The notes under the pieces: model-generated | Seen by the model: only the letters and a program-made list of their open reading frames with translations | The model's database searches: none | What the model was told of the DNA's origin: nothing | Assembly: GCA_040383485.1 (NCBI GenBank) | Contig: JBEIDK010000010.1 | Coordinates: 1-47,406, forward strand | DNA: 47,406 nt | Direction of reading: 5' to 3' | From: JBEIDK01 sp040383485 | GTDB taxonomy: Bacteria; Bacteroidota; Bacteroidia; UBA4408 | Made by a program: the position numbers and the translations under genes | Part shown: positions 35,437 through 44,538 of the stretch, piece after piece | How the letters are laid out: the number at the start of each line of letters is the position of its first letter | Position numbering within the stretch: position 1 is the stretch's first letter

Positions 35437-35492
35437 AATGAATTTAAAGTAAGAAAGATATTATACTAATCTGGTTTTTAATTATGGCACTA

Positions 35493-36851
35493 TTAAACTC
35501 CAAGCTCATTTGCAAAATTTTTAAAATCAATGCCATCAAAGTTACCACTGCTCATCATTAGAACTACAGTGTTTTGTAAATTTAATTTTTTTATTTCTTC
35601 AACCATTATTTTTGAATTTGTAAATACGGTAACATTATTACTTTCAAATGCCTCAAATACCTCTTGTTCAGAAATATTTTCTAGCTTTTTATGTTCAATG
35701 GTATGAGGATTAAAATAAACGAACGCCTTGTCGGCTAATGTCATGCAACCTTTATATTGTTGTAAAAACTCTTTATTTAAACTACTAAATGTATGCAGCT
35801 CCATACAAGCAATTAATTTTCTGTTTGTAAATTGTTTTTTTACTGCATCAGTTGTAGCTTTTAACTTTGAAGGAGAGTGCGCAAAGTCTTTGAATATTGT
35901 GGTATTCGAATTTTTTGCAACTAATTCTAATCTTTTTGAAGCCCCTTTAAATGATTGAATGGCATTATAAAAATCTTTCTCATTAACATTTAAACTTCTG
36001 CAAACCAATTTTGCCGCATTTAAATTAAGAAGATTATGCTCCCCAAATACTTGTAACTCATACTTTTCATTGTTATGTAAAATACTAGTAACACCATTTA
36101 AAATTTCGTAATCAGGAATGTTATAGGGTTCTAATTTTATATCGCTCCTAGCTTTTAATGATATATTGTTAACTTCAAAATCAGTTTCACAAAATATAAG
36201 TGTTCCATTTTTCTCTATCTTATTTATAAAAATTTCAAATTGTTCAATGTAGTTTTCAAAAGTTGGAAAAACATTAATGTGGTCCCAGGCAATACCGCTA
36301 ATTACTGCAATATTCGGATTGTATAAATGAAACTTTGGTCTTCTGTCAATAGGAGAAGAAAGATATTCATCACCTTCAAAAATTGCAATAGAAGCTGTGT
36401 CAGTAAGTTTTACCATAGTGTCAAAACCTTCTAATTGCGCTCCTACCATGAAATCTACATCTCTATTTAGAGAATGTAGAACGTGCAAAATCATAGAAGT
36501 TATACTTGTTTTTCCATGACTGCCTCCAATTACTACTCTTAATTTATTTTTCGTGGCTTCATATAAATACTCTGGATAAGAAAATACTTTTATTCCCAAC
36601 TCCTTAGCTTTTAATAGCTCGGGATTATCTGCTCGGGCATGCATACCAAGTATTACAGCATCCAATTTAATATTTATTTTTTCTGGAAACCAACCAATAT
36701 TTAAGGGTAAAATATTTTTTTCGGCCAGTCTACTTTTTGATGGTTCGTTAATTTCGTCGTCAGAACCAGTAATGTTGTAACCTTTGCTAAGTAAGGCCAA
36801 GGCTAGATTATGCATGGCGCTACCACCAATTGCTATAAAATGAATATTCAT
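35493..36851 (-). CDS. mpl: UDP-N-acetylmuramate:tripeptide ligase Mpl
   Basis: 452 aa. A Mur ligase with N-terminal Rossmann domain (IHFIAIGGSAMHNLALALLSKGYNITGSDD), P-loop GGSHGKTS (109-116), central-domain FEGDEY, and IAWDHINVFPTFENY before the C-terminal domain (IFKDFAHSPSKLKATT). The HARADNPEL signature and the substrate-binding features separate Mpl from MurC. It reattaches recycled L-Ala-D-Glu-mDAP tripeptide to UDP-MurNAc in the cytoplasm. The FAHSP segment corresponds to the Mpl-specific loop. Confidence 0.92.
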   Translation of the reverse strand: MNIHFIAIGGSAMHNLALALLSKGYNITGSDDEINEPSKSRLAEKNILPLNIGWFPEKINIKLDAVILGMHARADNPELLKAKELGIKVFSYPEYLYEATKNKLRVVIGGSHGKTSITSMILHVLHSLNRDVDFMVGAQLEGFDTMVKLTDTASIAIFEGDEYLSSPIDRRPKFHLYNPNIAVISGIAWDHINVFPTFENYIEQFEIFINKIEKNGTLIFCETDFEVNNISLKARSDIKLEPYNIPDYEILNGVTSILHNNEKYELQVFGEHNLLNLNAAKLVCRSLNVNEKDFYNAIQSFKGASKRLELVAKNSNTTIFKDFAHSPSKLKATTDAVKKQFTNRKLIACMELHTFSSLNKEFLQQYKGCMTLADKAFVYFNPHTIEHKKLENISEQEVFEAFESNNVTVFTNSKIMVEEIKKLNLQNTVVLMMSSGNFDGIDFKNFANELGV

Positions 36852-36983
36852 GGTAAAAATTTATGTCAAATATGATTGAACTATTTCTACAATTTCTATA
36901 ATTTTAAAAAACTATTGCACATAATTATTAACTTTTAAAAAAAATTAGTACCTCTGTATCCTATATTTTAAATTTAAAAAAAC

Positions 36984-37856
36984 ATGAAAAAAATTTTACT
37001 TACATCGGCAATATTAATTTATGGTTTGTATTCAAATGCCCAACCTGTTCCTCCCCCTGGACAATACCCTTATTCTGAAGACTTTGAGTCTAGTGCATTC
37101 CCTCAATTTGGAAGCGCAATGCCAAGTACATGGACCCAATATAATTCGAATACTTTTTCAACTTATATATCGCATGGTACAGGAACTCCAGCTAGCAAAG
37201 GACTAACAAAAGCATTAAATAATTTTGCAATTATTGATAGTATTACCTCTCCACCTATTGGGCCATTAACATCTACATCAGTACTTTCTTTCGATTACAG
37301 AGTGGCTCAATATATACAGTCAACACCTGTAACCATTCCAATTTTAAGCACCGGGTTTAAAATAACTTTTTATGCCATTATTAATATTGGCCCATTAAAT
37401 TTAAGGTACCCAATTACAACTATTAACTCTACCACTCATACAGGCTCATTAAACTTCGCAAATAAGTCAATTTCATTACCAAGTACCGTTGCAGGTCAAT
37501 CTGGAGCAATCAGAATAGTTGTTGAGAGAGGCGCTGTTTCTGGAAACATGACTGCCGATTATAATATTGATATTGACAATATCTCGGTTGCTAACAGTAG
37601 CACCACAGGTTTTATAAATTATGACAATGCAAACAATGATGTTTTAGTTCAAACTGACTTATTAAATAAAACCATAATTCTTAACTCAACAGCAAAGATT
37701 TCTAACTTATTTGTTTATGGTATTGATGGAAAAGAAATTTTTACCAATAGCAATTATATTTCAGGTAGCTCTATTTCATTTGAAAGCAGTGGAATTTATT
37801 TCTTGAGTTTTAAAATAAATGATAGAATAGTGCGTAAAAAAATTATGATTAATTAG
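36984..37856 (+). CDS. Secreted protein with T9SS type A sorting domain
   Basis: 290 aa. Signal peptide MKKILLTSAILIYGLYSNA then QPVPPPGQYPYSEDFESSAFP. Residues about 25-205 form a jelly-roll-like domain of the choice-of-anchor/MAM type (SEDFES, LSFDYRVAQY, GAIRIVVERGA). The last 80 residues (from about 210) are a T9SS CTD: KISNLFVYGIDGKEIF, SGIYFLSFKIN and the basic end RKKIMIN. Expected to be exported to the surface and processed by the sortase-like PorU. A strong shared terminator follows. Confidence 0.85.
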   Translation: MKKILLTSAILIYGLYSNAQPVPPPGQYPYSEDFESSAFPQFGSAMPSTWTQYNSNTFSTYISHGTGTPASKGLTKALNNFAIIDSITSPPIGPLTSTSVLSFDYRVAQYIQSTPVTIPILSTGFKITFYAIINIGPLNLRYPITTINSTTHTGSLNFANKSISLPSTVAGQSGAIRIVVERGAVSGNMTADYNIDIDNISVANSSTTGFINYDNANNDVLVQTDLLNKTIILNSTAKISNLFVYGIDGKEIFTNSNYISGSSISFESSGIYFLSFKINDRIVRKKIMIN

Positions 37857-37870
37857 AATATTTTGCAATT

Positions 37871-37910
37871 AAAAAAGGGTTGAAATCAAAATTGAAATCA
37901 ACCCTTTTTT
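37871..37910. terminator. Bidirectional terminator between a T9SS cargo gene and the Deg protease gene
   Basis: A 13-bp stem AAAAAAGGGTTGA / TCAACCCTTTTTT with a 14-nt loop, having A6 and T6 ends, lies between two convergent genes (stops at 37856 and 37927). It can serve both. Confidence 0.85.
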
Positions 37911-37926
37911 AATTTTTATTCTATTA

Positions 37927-39396
37927 TTACAATCCAAATCCATAATATCCTTTTACTCCATTAGGATAAACACCTTCTAACAATATCCCGCCTGATTTAT
38001 TTTCAATGTAAGAGGCTAAATCATCAACATTTGTAACTTGTTTTTTATCAATACTAGTAATTATAAAACCTTCTTTAATTCCTGAAGATGCCAGCTTTCC
38101 TCCATTTAATTTTACTACTTTAATTCCGTTTTCAATACGCAACTTCTTCAATTCATTTGCACTAACACTCTCAAAACTAGCACCTAACATACTTAAGCTT
38201 TTTTCAGATGCTCTCTTAATGATGCTTGTTTCTCCGTTCTTATTTTTTAAAACCATGGCCATTTCTTTCATTTCACCATCTCTACTTATGCTTACTTTAA
38301 CTTCTTCGCCAGGACGGTAACGGCTTATTTGCTCTTGTAATTCAGGTGTAGATTTAATTGAAGCCTCATTAATTTTTGTAATAATATCCCCTTCTCTTAA
38401 TCCAGCTTTTTCAGCTGCACCACCATCAGTTAAGCCTGCTACGTAAACTCCTTGAGAAACTTTCAAACCTTTTTCTTCTTGCAATTTAGAATCAATATCT
38501 CTAATAGAAATACCTAAGAATGCTCTTTGAACATTTCCAAAATCATGCAAATCATTCATTACTTTTCTTACAATATTAACTGGTATAGCAAAGGAATACC
38601 CAGTATATGAACCGGTGTTAGATGCAATAGCAGTATTAATTCCAACTAATAAACCATCAGTGTTAACTAAGGCGCCGCCGCTATTTCCGGGGTTAACTGC
38701 TGCGTCGGTTTGAATAAAACTTTCAATAGAATATTGACCTTTATTTGGGTCGCCATCAATGGCATTTATATTTCTACCTTTTGCACTAACAATGCCTGCT
38801 GTAACTGTGCTTGTTAAATTAAAAGGATTACCAACTGCTAGCACCCATTCGCCAATTTTCACTTCATCGCTATTGCCATATGAAATAAAGGCTAAACCTT
38901 TTTCATCAATTTTTAATAATGCCAAATCAGTTGTTGGGTCTTTACCAATAACCTCTGCCACATACGTTTTATTATTATTAAGTACAACCTCAATCTTGTC
39001 AGCATCTTTTATTACGTGGTTATTAGTTGCAATATATCCATCTTCCGAAATGATAACTCCACTGCCGCTTGACTGTTGCGGCTGAGTTTGAAATTGTGGT
39101 TGCCCACCACCAAAGAAAAAGTTTTGAAAAGGATCGTAACCAAATGGATTGCCTTGAATTGTCTTTCCATTTGTTACACATTTAATATGCACTACAGCAT
39201 GCACACTCATTTCAGCAGCCTTTGTAAAATCAACTGCATTACCTGGCACTCCACTTGTATTTGAAGCAAGCTTAAAGGGAGCGGTTTCAAAATTCGGATT
39301 ATAAGAATTGTTATCTTTTTGAGTTAGCTTATTTAACCCAAATGCAGTAATACCGCCAATGATTGCGGCTAGAAATAAATTTTGTGTTTTGTTCAT
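37927..39396 (-). CDS. Deg/HtrA family serine protease
   Basis: 489 aa. An N-terminal signal-anchor (LFLAAIIGGITAFGLNKL) is followed by a trypsin-like domain with catalytic H127 (TNNHV), D157 (TTDLALLK) and S239 (NPGNSGGAL), then PDZ1 (about 275-375) and a second, shorter PDZ-like domain (about 395-489). DegP-type periplasmic protease/chaperone for misfolded envelope proteins. The family assignment is clear; DegP versus DegQ versus DegS cannot be settled because anchor cleavage is uncertain. A weak promoter-like pair (TTGG at 39459-39462 and TAAATTTT at 39434-39441 on the minus strand, 17-nt spacer) lies upstream. Confidence 0.93.
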   Translation of the reverse strand: MNKTQNLFLAAIIGGITAFGLNKLTQKDNNSYNPNFETAPFKLASNTSGVPGNAVDFTKAAEMSVHAVVHIKCVTNGKTIQGNPFGYDPFQNFFFGGGQPQFQTQPQQSSGSGVIISEDGYIATNNHVIKDADKIEVVLNNNKTYVAEVIGKDPTTDLALLKIDEKGLAFISYGNSDEVKIGEWVLAVGNPFNLTSTVTAGIVSAKGRNINAIDGDPNKGQYSIESFIQTDAAVNPGNSGGALVNTDGLLVGINTAIASNTGSYTGYSFAIPVNIVRKVMNDLHDFGNVQRAFLGISIRDIDSKLQEEKGLKVSQGVYVAGLTDGGAAEKAGLREGDIITKINEASIKSTPELQEQISRYRPGEEVKVSISRDGEMKEMAMVLKNKNGETSIIKRASEKSLSMLGASFESVSANELKKLRIENGIKVVKLNGGKLASSGIKEGFIITSIDKKQVTNVDDLASYIENKSGGILLEGVYPNGVKGYYGFGL

Positions 39397-39559
39397 GACT
39401 AATAATTATTTTGAGTTTATAAAATTGTTTATTAAAATTTATGGTCACAAAATTATTGCCAATGAATTTAAGTTGGTATTTAAAAAATGTTTGCTAAAGT
39501 TAAATAATTTGAAAAATAATAATTCAATTTAAAGTCGTAGAATTATAGTACTAAAGTAT

Positions 39560-40474
39560 TTAATAATACTTCTCCGAAAAACTATAGATATTAAAATTTG
39601 AGAAATCCTGTATTAAATTTAGCTCTTCAATAATTCTTTTTTTGCTTAAATTTTGCATGCGCTTATGAGTAACCAGAGTAAAAATTTTATCGGCTAATAG
39701 TTGAATTTTGTTTTGGTTAATTAAATTTAATTTTTGATGTTCAATTATTGATTCTATTAATTCTTCAATTCCTTCATTTTTTGAAGCAACAGTTTTTAAT
39801 ACTTTTATATTCCATTCTTTGTTGGGTTGGCTATGTAATAAATCATTTATATTTTTAAAAAAGGAATTTGCTCCTGCTCTATCCGCTTTATTAATGACAA
39901 AAATATCAGCAATTTCCATGATACCACTTTTTAAGGCTTGCACATCATCTCCAGCTTCTGGCACTAATACAACAATTGTTGTGTCAGCTAATCCAACAAT
40001 TTCTACTTCACTTTGCCCCACTCCTACTGTTTCAACAATTATAAAATCAAAATCTGATGAGCGCATTACATCTGTAATTTCAATAGTTTTGGCACTTAAA
40101 CCTCCCAAATTACCTCTTGTTGCCATTGAACGTATAAATACATTTGGATTATTGAAATGATTTGACATTCGTACTCTGTCGCCAAGTAATGAGCCATAAT
40201 TAAATGGCGAAGTAGGATCAATTGCTATTACAGCTATTTTACATTCACTATTTTTTTGAATTAATGTTTCAATTAAGGCATTTACTAATGTGCTTTTTCC
40301 TGCGCCAGGAGGCCCTGTAACTCCTATTATTGGAGCATTTTTATAATTAACTAAACTTCTTAATATTTCTTCGCTACCACCTAAACTATTCTCAACAAGA
40401 GTTATGCATCTTGCTAATGAAAGTTTATTGCCTTGCTTAAGCTCACTTATATAATTCTGTATTTTTTTATCCAT
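39560..40474 (-). CDS. meaB: MeaB/ArgK family GTPase, methylmalonyl-CoA mutase chaperone
   Basis: 304 aa from the ATG at 40474; an upstream TTG (40489) is less likely. G1 motif GVTGPPGAGKSTLVN (P-loop about 54-61), IDPTSPFNYGSLLGDRVRM, FIRSMATRGNLGGLS, IIVETVGVGQSEVEI (G3) and VINKADRAG (G4) are all present. MeaB delivers and protects the B12 cofactor of methylmalonyl-CoA mutase. No mutase genes are in the window, although they usually lie elsewhere in Bacteroidota genomes. Confidence 0.94.
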   Translation of the reverse strand: MDKKIQNYISELKQGNKLSLARCITLVENSLGGSEEILRSLVNYKNAPIIGVTGPPGAGKSTLVNALIETLIQKNSECKIAVIAIDPTSPFNYGSLLGDRVRMSNHFNNPNVFIRSMATRGNLGGLSAKTIEITDVMRSSDFDFIIVETVGVGQSEVEIVGLADTTIVVLVPEAGDDVQALKSGIMEIADIFVINKADRAGANSFFKNINDLLHSQPNKEWNIKVLKTVASKNEGIEELIESIIEHQKLNLINQNKIQLLADKIFTLVTHKRMQNLSKKRIIEELNLIQDFSNFNIYSFSEKYY

Positions 40475-40554
40475 CTTATAATAAAGCAAAGTAAATTATA
40501 GTTTTTGTATTTTTTTTCAGAAGTTTACAATCGAAAAATAAATAAATATTTTTA

Positions 40555-41421
40555 ATGATGAATTTGTTTAGTAAGCTTTTTGTTTTCGCATTTTTATTTT
40601 TATGTTTTCACGTTTCTTTAGCGCATGAGAAAGATAAATATGCTAAATATCACGATGTTGGTTTGTTTGTAGGTGGCGCATTCTATAATGGTGATTTGAA
40701 TCCTTATAAAATGGTTGACTTTGACTCTCCAGGATTTAGCGCAGGTTTCTTATATAGATTTAATTTTGACCGCAGAAATTCACTGAGATTAGCTGCCAAT
40801 TATGGTTTTATTTATGCCGATGATGCAACAAATACAGATAACGAATTTCAATATCAGAGAGGTTTGAATTTTCAAACAAATATTTATGAGGTGAGTACAA
40901 TTTATGAATTTAATTTCTTTCCATATGAAATGGGAAATAAATCTTTACCAATTTCGCCCTATATATTTGGTGGTTTAGGTGGTTTTTATTTTAATCCTCA
41001 AGCAAATTATAACAACGAAAATTATAAACTTCGCAATCTAAACACCGAAGGGCAAGGAGTAAAAACTAATAGTAGTAAGCCTTATAGTAGAGTACAGATT
41101 AACATACCATTTGGCGCAGGCGTAAAAGTTAGCTTAGGTAAAAAAATGGGCTTTCAAATAGAATGGGGCCTACGAAAACTTTTTACCGATTATTTAGATG
41201 ATGTAAGCACAACATATCCTTCATACAAATTTATTAAAACGGAAGTTGGGGAAGATGCGGCAAACCTAAGTGGTAGTGTTGACTACAATAAGCCTAAAAA
41301 AATTACTGGTAATGTTGGTAGAATGAGGGGAAACTCTAAAAACAAAGATTGGTATTCATTTATAGGAATTAGTTTTACTTACAAAATATCATTTTCATCA
41401 AAATGCCCAAGTTTTAATTAA
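40555..41421 (+). CDS. DUF6089 / PorG-like outer-membrane barrel
   Basis: 288 aa. Signal peptide MMNLFSKLFVFAFLFLCFHVSLA, then the family motif DVGLFVGGAFYNGDLNPYK, followed by barrel strands (PYIFGGLGGFYFNPQ, PFGAGVKVSLGKKMGFQIEWGLRKLFTDYLDDV) and a C-terminal strand SFIGISFTYKI. DUF6089 contains PorG, an outer-membrane component of the type IX secretion system, so a T9SS or general barrel role is possible; family paralogues exist. Its 3' end overlaps the convergent O-antigen ligase gene by 8 nt. Confidence 0.85.
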   Translation: MMNLFSKLFVFAFLFLCFHVSLAHEKDKYAKYHDVGLFVGGAFYNGDLNPYKMVDFDSPGFSAGFLYRFNFDRRNSLRLAANYGFIYADDATNTDNEFQYQRGLNFQTNIYEVSTIYEFNFFPYEMGNKSLPISPYIFGGLGGFYFNPQANYNNENYKLRNLNTEGQGVKTNSSKPYSRVQINIPFGAGVKVSLGKKMGFQIEWGLRKLFTDYLDDVSTTYPSYKFIKTEVGEDAANLSGSVDYNKPKKITGNVGRMRGNSKNKDWYSFIGISFTYKISFSSKCPSFN

Positions 41422-42760
41422 TAGATATTTGAGTTTCATGATTTTCATCTAATTCATTTATTTCATCAATCTCATCATACATAACATTAAGTCGAGGTAG
41501 TGATGCAATTGTTAATATCATTACTACCTGCAATGTAAATGGGTTTTGTGAGGCGCAAAACCATGATTCGAAAAACATTGAAAATGCAAATGCAAACATT
41601 GCTGGTAAAGCCAAGCGTGTATAGTTAAATGCATTAAAAAATGATTTAATGTATCCATACATAAATAAAATTAAGCCAAGTATTCCAGTATCAATCCAAA
41701 ATGTAATATAACTATTATGCGCATTACCTTGGTGCCCCATTAATGATAACCTTTCATAGTTAACCTCATATATATAGTTCGTATAATTAAATCCCCGTCC
41801 CAAAAAGAAAGACTCGTCCAATATTACCTTCCAACCAAATTCCCATGCAATTAATCGGCCCGACCCTTTTTCAACATCTTTTATTCGCAAAAACTCGTCA
41901 AGGCCAAACTCTCTCGATAATACTTGTACTACCTCTGTTATATATACATTTGTTATAAATAGCAGAATTACACTAATGATGCCAACGAAAAATGACCTTT
42001 TAAATGAAACCGAAAAAATCAAAAACATAAACACCGTTAACATCGATGTTCTAGACCTTGAGAGCAAAATATTAATAATAATTATTGCAAGAAATAGTCT
42101 TTTTTGTCCCGCTCCAAACAATTCTGGCTCCAAGTCATTAATTATGAATAGCACAATTAAAAAGATTGCACTAAATAGACCCAAGGCATTTGGGTTTCCT
42201 AAAATTCCGCTATACCTGCCTCCTATCGATAAAAATGCACCTAATGGAAAATATAATAATATACTAATTATTAAAAGAAAAATTATAAAATATACAAGAT
42301 ATCTTAGAAAATGATATGGGTCGTCTTTGTATATAAGGCTTATATAGTTTGGCAATACTAAATATAATAGAAAGTATGAAAGTAGTTTTTGAAATGAAAT
42401 TGCGCCTTCAGGACTAAAGAAGGTACATATTAAGGCAATGATAAAAAAGCCATAAAAGGGATTGACAAAGTTGTTAAACGGGATAAAATATTTTCGGTCA
42501 AAAAGTAAAAAGACAGCCATCAGAATTAAGTATGGCCCTTTTACAACCCCAGCAAAACCAAACATAGGCAAACGACTATCACTCAGAATAATTACATATA
42601 TTAATCCAAAAAATATTTCTTTGTATCGATGGCTTAGCTTTAGAAGTACAATAGTTAAAGGAATTACACCTATTGCAATAGCGCTTGATGCTGCACCAAT
42701 TACTGTCCAAATAATAAGTATAACTATTATTTCTTTGTTATACTTTAAAAACTCTTTCAA
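41414..42760 (-). CDS. O-antigen ligase/polymerase family protein (WaaL/Wzy-like)
   Basis: 448 aa from a TTG at 42760, supported by a TACATTTG promoter element just upstream and no ATG nearby. About eleven membrane helices. The Wzy_C signature is visible as GRGFNYTNYIY followed by HQGNAHNSYITFWIDTGILG in the large periplasmic loop; the HNSY His is characteristic. Such enzymes polymerise or ligate O-antigen on the periplasmic face. Ligase and polymerase cannot be separated by sequence. Its last 8 nt overlap the end of the convergent PorG-like gene. Confidence 0.88.
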   Translation of the reverse strand: MKEFLKYNKEIIVILIIWTVIGAASSAIAIGVIPLTIVLLKLSHRYKEIFFGLIYVIILSDSRLPMFGFAGVVKGPYLILMAVFLLFDRKYFIPFNNFVNPFYGFFIIALICTFFSPEGAISFQKLLSYFLLYLVLPNYISLIYKDDPYHFLRYLVYFIIFLLIISILLYFPLGAFLSIGGRYSGILGNPNALGLFSAIFLIVLFIINDLEPELFGAGQKRLFLAIIIINILLSRSRTSMLTVFMFLIFSVSFKRSFFVGIISVILLFITNVYITEVVQVLSREFGLDEFLRIKDVEKGSGRLIAWEFGWKVILDESFFLGRGFNYTNYIYEVNYERLSLMGHQGNAHNSYITFWIDTGILGLILFMYGYIKSFFNAFNYTRLALPAMFAFAFSMFFESWFCASQNPFTLQVVMILTIASLPRLNVMYDEIDEINELDENHETQISIN

Positions 42761-42776
42761 CCCAAATTAATTTTGC

Positions 42777-42784
42777 CAAATGTA
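42777..42784 (-). promoter_or_regulatory. Putative -7 promoter element of the O-antigen ligase gene
   Basis: Minus strand TACATTTG, exact TAnnTTTG match, 16 nt before the TTG at 42760. It supports that unusual start. No -33 TTG seen. Confidence 0.45.
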
Positions 42785-42832
42785 AGGTTTGGAATATTAT
42801 ATATAGCCTCTAAAACATTTTTTGTTGACTAA

Positions 42833-43081
42833 TTATTTTTTTGAAAATTCATATACCTTGTATATTTCAAAAATATCTTTTGTACTATTAAGTTTGTAAT
42901 GTGCATTAAAATAATTGAGAATCGTTTTGTTAGGGTCGGTAAATTCACTGCCTGCTTCAATGAAAATAATATTTTGCGCAAATATTGTCATTGATTTTTC
43001 AACATCATTGGCATTACTTACGCTGAAAATGTTTTCTTGTAATAGGCGGGCATCAAAGTTTTTGTAATCTATTTTATAAAT
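42833..43081 (-). pseudogene. C-terminal remnant of an unidentified gene
   Basis: On the minus strand a frame runs from just after a stop at 43082-43084 to a TAA at 42833, 82 codons, with no plausible start except an internal ATG (52 codons). It reads IYKIDYKNFDARLLQENIFS, then SNANDVEKSM, FIEAGSEFTDPNKTILNYF and FEIYKVYEFSKK. It looks like the ordered C-terminus of a longer protein; the style recalls the soluble tail of membrane glycosyltransferases (GT39), which is a guess. Its first 13 nt overlap the end of the T9SS cargo gene in another frame, so the upstream part appears to have been lost or replaced there. The remaining 42785-42832 shows nothing. Confidence 0.6.
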
Positions 43082-44538
43082 CTATAACTTGAATTTCCAG
43101 AATCATCAATCAATTGTAAAAAATAAATACCGTTTGCAATATTCTTAATATTTATTTTCGGATTATCTGAATTAATAAATCCAGATGAAATTTCAGTAGA
43201 ATTTATATTATAAATTTTATATGAACAATTAGTCTTCCCTTTTAAATAAATAAATTCATTATCAAATGAAATTACAAATTTTCCAATTTCATTTTTTTTA
43301 ATGCCTAAAGTTGTTTCTGTTATATTTTGAACACCAAAAGCATTACCTGTTGAATCTGTTTTTATTAAATAAATTTCATTTAACCCATTACCAACTGAAT
43401 TTGTAATTCCTCCAGTTATAAAACCTCCATCGAATGTTCTATGAATTTTTCTTAACTCTTCATTTCCTATAATACCAAAATTATAATGTGCGATATAATA
43501 CCCTGATTCATTAACTGTTTGAATTATAGCATCATTACCACCACCACCAAAACTGTAGGGTGGGCAATTACCTTGACTTTGAAAAGAACGTATATATCCG
43601 ACTAATTCCATATGATTATTTGCTAATGGTATCATATCAAACATGTCTGAAATTGTGGAAATACAATAGCTAATAAATCTTTCATATTCCCAAATTTCAA
43701 CGCCAAAAGTATCGCATCTTAAAATTGATAAAGCGTTTAAAGTATCATTTTTTTGATTGCTTTTACCCAAACCAATCATCCCATCACTAAAAAAAGAAAT
43801 GCATCTACCTTCTTGTTTAAGAGTATCTAAAAACTCTACTAAATCAACTGTAATATTTTGAGGTAAAACATTTATTGTTGCCAATGCTATATTCCCTAAT
43901 GTATCGTTTTGATAAGTGGTTGCTGTCGAGTAAAATTTAGTGCCATTTCCCTTTATTAGTCCATTTAAACGCCACAAATAATTGTTATTAAATTGTTTGG
44001 TTTGTATTGAAGTACCATCCAAATTTATTTGAAAAATGGTTGGGTTTGCAATTCCTGTGCTATCATTTTCCGTGATTGAAGTAATAAGCAATGTACTATC
44101 TGTAGGATTTAAAATGATAGCATTGGGTATATCCCAAGATGTTGTCCCAAAAGTGCTTATGTACCTGATGTTTCCTGAAGTATCTATGTTGTAGTATAAT
44201 ATATTGTAATCGGCAGTTGCGTTACTATTTGTTTGGCCTAAAATTGCATAACTGTTGTTTAAAGCTAATAGCTGAATCGCACTTTCAATTCCATTAAAAC
44301 CGAAAAGTTTTTTCCATTGCACAATGCCGTTTTTATCGGTTTTAAAAAGTAAAATGTCTCCACTGTTGGCACCAAAATTTTCAGTACTCCCCAAAACCAA
44401 ATATCCCGAATCGGGTGTTTGTAATACATCTGCAAAATCATCTTGTCCGCCACCACCATATACTTTTTCAAAAGTTATAATAGGTTGCCCCCACCCAAAC
44501 TGAACCATCAATAAAAACCCTAAAACAACTCCTCTCAT
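43069..44538 (-). CDS. Secreted beta-propeller-like protein with T9SS sorting domain
   Basis: 489 aa. Signal peptide MRGVVLGFLLMVQFGWG then QPIITFEKVYGGGGQDDFADVLQ. Residues about 20-400 contain recurring units of the type GGGxDD..DVLQTPDSGYLVLGSTENFG...DILLFKTDKNG, which suggests a beta-propeller. Residues about 410-489 are a T9SS type A CTD (YKIYNINSTEISSG, ANGIYFLQLIDDSGN, ending RFIK). The start overlaps the kdsA stop by 4 nt (ATGA), so it would be co-translated with a cytoplasmic LPS enzyme, which is unusual for a T9SS cargo. Confidence 0.85.
   Translation of the reverse strand: MRGVVLGFLLMVQFGWGQPIITFEKVYGGGGQDDFADVLQTPDSGYLVLGSTENFGANSGDILLFKTDKNGIVQWKKLFGFNGIESAIQLLALNNSYAILGQTNSNATADYNILYYNIDTSGNIRYISTFGTTSWDIPNAIILNPTDSTLLITSITENDSTGIANPTIFQINLDGTSIQTKQFNNNYLWRLNGLIKGNGTKFYSTATTYQNDTLGNIALATINVLPQNITVDLVEFLDTLKQEGRCISFFSDGMIGLGKSNQKNDTLNALSILRCDTFGVEIWEYERFISYCISTISDMFDMIPLANNHMELVGYIRSFQSQGNCPPYSFGGGGNDAIIQTVNESGYYIAHYNFGIIGNEELRKIHRTFDGGFITGGITNSVGNGLNEIYLIKTDSTGNAFGVQNITETTLGIKKNEIGKFVISFDNEFIYLKGKTNCSYKIYNINSTEISSGFINSDNPKINIKNIANGIYFLQLIDDSGNSSYRFIK

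Noticed and set aside
39397..39559. Possible small gene between the Deg protease and meaB
   Set aside because: All frames are short and interrupted; only a weak promoter-like pair for the Deg gene is visible.
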